Part shown: one piece after another, positions 46,204-47,542 of the stretch
How positions within the stretch are numbered: position 1 is the first letter of the stretch
Layout of the letters: every line of letters begins with the position of its first letter
Source: Spirochaetaceae bacterium
Lineage (GTDB): Bacteria > Spirochaetota > Spirochaetia > Treponematales > Rectinemataceae
Reading direction: 5' to 3'
Length of the DNA: 47,542 nucleotides
NCBI GenBank assembly: GCA_026418115.1
Contig: JAOABY010000012.1
Coordinates: 1-47,542 of the forward strand
The notes under the pieces: generated by a model
The model's input: the letters and a program-made list of their open reading frames with translations, nothing else
Database searches by the model: none
Told to the model about the DNA's origin: nothing
Translations under genes and position numbers: made by a program

Positions 46204-46214
46204 CTTCTGCACCA

Positions 46215-46484
46215 TTACTTGCGAATCTGGAGTTTCTCCATGATCTGACGATAGGACTCGAGGTTCGTTCTCTGGAGGTACTTCAGAAGCTTTCGGCGCT
46301 GTCCTACGAGCTTCAGGAGACCGCGTCGCGAATTCGTGTCCTTCTTGTGCTCCTTGAAGTGCTCGGTGAGATAGGCAATCCGGGCAGAGATAAGAGCGAT
46401 CTGTGTTTCGATCGATCCAGTGTTCTTCGGATCTCCGCCAAACTCGAGCACGATACGGGCCTTGTCTTCTTTGGTCAAAGCCAT
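46215..46484 (-). CDS. rpsO: 30S ribosomal protein S15
   Basis: The 89-residue primary 16S rRNA-binding protein is of normal length. It shows [20 protein letters not shown] and [20 protein letters not shown], the conserved four-helix pattern. GGAG precedes the ATG, which lies 10 nt inside the end of ribF. The truB-ribF-rpsO-pnp order is widespread in bacteria. Confidence 0.98.
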   Translation of the reverse strand: MALTKEDKARIVLEFGGDPKNTGSIETQIALISARIAYLTEHFKEHKKDTNSRRGLLKLVGQRRKLLKYLQRTNLESYRQIMEKLQIRK

Positions 46485-47293
46485 ACTTGAATCTCCTTCT
46501 CCTGTTCCTGTTGCACTGTATCAGTGAACGCAGCCCGGATGACGTCCGACTGCATGCGTACTCCAAATTTCAGCATCCGGCCTTCCAGAACAACCCAGCA
46601 GGTGCGCACTGTCTGGCCATCATGAATCACTGTGGCATAGGCTCCATCGGGAGGCAGCACCTGATCATCTTCCGCAATTGCACAGTCCGACTCCCCATTC
46701 GGCCCTCCGAAGTTATGGCAGACTCTGGCATAGATCTCATAAGGCCTTCCCAGCATGACTGCCGCGTCATGCAGCCTTCCTTCCAGGATCGCCGTGCGAA
46801 TGCGGCTTGAGCTGACAGGATGCCCGTTGTATTGAATGCTTTTCACAATCACAGCATCGATACCCATTGTCGGACCGAGATTCTGCAACAGTGCCGCATC
46901 CGAATCAAGCCTGTAGCCAAATCTGAAATTTTCTCCAACAGCAATCACACGAACCTTCCGGGAGTGCATTGCCGAGAGAAAATCCCTTCCGGAAAGTGTA
47001 GCGAAATTTCGAGAAAAGTCAATCAGCACGCAGTATTCCACACCTGATTCTGCGAGCATTTCGAGCTTTCGCTCGAGTGTCAGCAGGCAGCCGCGATAGG
47101 TTGCAGGATGCAGCGTCTTTTTGGGGTTCTCCCTGAAAGTAAAGACCGCTGGCACCAGCTCCGGCCTGCGGTGCAGAATAGCCTCCAGTAGGGCGCGATG
47201 TCCTCGATGCAAGCCATCGAATACACCTATAGTCGCGGCTATGTCATGCTGGATTGCACCATCAAGAAATTCCTGCCACGTGAGGATCTTCAT
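46475..47293 (-). CDS. ribF: Bifunctional riboflavin kinase/FAD synthetase
   Basis: The 272-residue protein makes FMN from riboflavin and then FAD. The N-terminal nucleotidyltransferase domain has [16 protein letters not shown] (GxFDGxHxGH) and [33 protein letters not shown] follows. The C-terminal kinase domain has a short flavin-binding region (about 180-272) that lacks some typical kinase motifs, such as the PTAN segment. The protein is about 40 residues shorter than common RibF, so riboflavin-kinase activity is less certain than FAD synthesis. The ATG at 47291-47293 overlaps the truB stop. Confidence 0.87.
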   Translation of the reverse strand: MKILTWQEFLDGAIQHDIAATIGVFDGLHRGHRALLEAILHRRPELVPAVFTFRENPKKTLHPATYRGCLLTLERKLEMLAESGVEYCVLIDFSRNFATLSGRDFLSAMHSRKVRVIAVGENFRFGYRLDSDAALLQNLGPTMGIDAVIVKSIQYNGHPVSSSRIRTAILEGRLHDAAVMLGRPYEIYARVCHNFGGPNGESDCAIAEDDQVLPPDGAYATVIHDGQTVRTCWVVLEGRMLKFGVRMQSDVIRAAFTDTVQQEQEKEIQVWL

Positions 47294-47542
47294 TCCGTTC
47301 GCCTTTCCGCCAGCATGGCGCGGTGCACCCATTTTGACCCTTTGCGTTCCATGATACCGAGGAACACCAGGTCATCACTGAAGACACTGAGCAGAGGAGC
47401 ATCCCCTTCCACAAACCTGATGGCGCGCAGAGGCAGCACGGCACCATGGAGATACCGCTCCAGAAATGCAGTATCAAGCTTCCCCGTGGCCAGCCCCAGG
47501 CTATGTGCTGTGGCTATATCCATCATCCGCAGAGTCTTATGC
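47290..47542 (-). CDS. truB: TruB, tRNA pseudouridine-55 synthase, C-terminal fragment
   Basis: The frame is open to the window edge and encodes about 83 C-terminal residues, ending [11 protein letters not shown]. Identification relies on position: its stop overlaps the ribF start in a truB-ribF-rpsO-pnp run. The visible part (LERYLHGAVLPLRAIRFVEG, VFSDDLVFLGIMERKG) fits the weakly conserved PUA-like end of TruB. The catalytic domain lies outside the window. An internal ATG at 47526 should not be taken as the start. Confidence 0.75.
   Translation of the reverse strand, partial: HKTLRMMDIATAHSLGLATGKLDTAFLERYLHGAVLPLRAIRFVEGDAPLLSVFSDDLVFLGIMERKGSKWVHRAMLAERRTE

Noticed and set aside
1-47542. 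CRISPR arrays, insertion sequences, prophage or integrative elements
   Set aside because: No direct-repeat arrays, transposase or integrase genes, or terminal repeats were seen; every stretch is occupied by housekeeping-type genes.

Overview
This window is core chromosomal DNA of a spirochaete, with about half G+C content. I base that on several things. The order dnaG-rpoD, then mreB-mreC-mreD-mrdA-rodA, resembles Treponema as I recall it. GreA is carried on a roughly 740-residue helical-repeat N-terminal region, cmk is joined to rpsA, and many small TPR and lipoprotein genes are present. I see no insertion sequence, phage, CRISPR array or toxin-antitoxin cassette. The genus cannot be fixed from the sequence alone; Treponema or a close relative is most likely.

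Layout. (1) Bases 1-6419, + strand: the end of scpB, a pseudouridine synthase, cmk, rpsA, a GAF/AAA+ sigma-54 activator, a membrane-anchored TPR protein and a lipoprotein. (2) 6604-22366, - strand, read from high to low coordinates: tRNA-Thr and tRNA-Tyr with their own promoter and terminator; then a YkgJ-like protein, mltG, dnaG, rpoD, a CT398-like zinc-ribbon protein, RNase P RNA, a TPR protein, mreBCD, mrdA, rodA and a fused radical SAM/DUF2344 protein. (3) 22401-30377: surE and a divergent galactokinase-like gene on the - strand, a Memo/AMMECR1 pair on the + strand, a FemAB-type acyltransferase and metG on the - strand, then DUF503 and a lipoprotein on the + strand. (4) 30422-38473: ppdK, broken by a one-base frameshift and ending in an AT-hook-like tail; dtd and rpe on the - strand; a TPR protein and the GreA fusion on the + strand. 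(5) 38512-47542, - strand: truB-ribF-rpsO-pnp-M16 peptidase-dut-lptF-lptG-tgt, mostly coupled by ATGA overlaps.

The genes mostly serve translation (rpsA, rpsO, metG, tRNAs, dtd, tgt, truB), transcription and replication (rpoD, greA, dnaG), rod-shaped wall growth (mreBCD, mrdA, rodA, mltG, FemAB) and envelope transport (lptFG). Three proteins depart from their families at motifs I can see. The galactokinase-like protein lacks both catalytic positions. The Memo-family protein lacks the D/H pair of SSDxxH. The ppdK product has Ser at the usual catalytic Cys and a basic tail with two GRP cores. metG and the galactokinase-like gene each have a good promoter whose -10 box ends exactly 7 nt before the ATG, which predicts leaderless mRNAs. 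The RNase P RNA begins on the last base of the upstream gene's stop codon.
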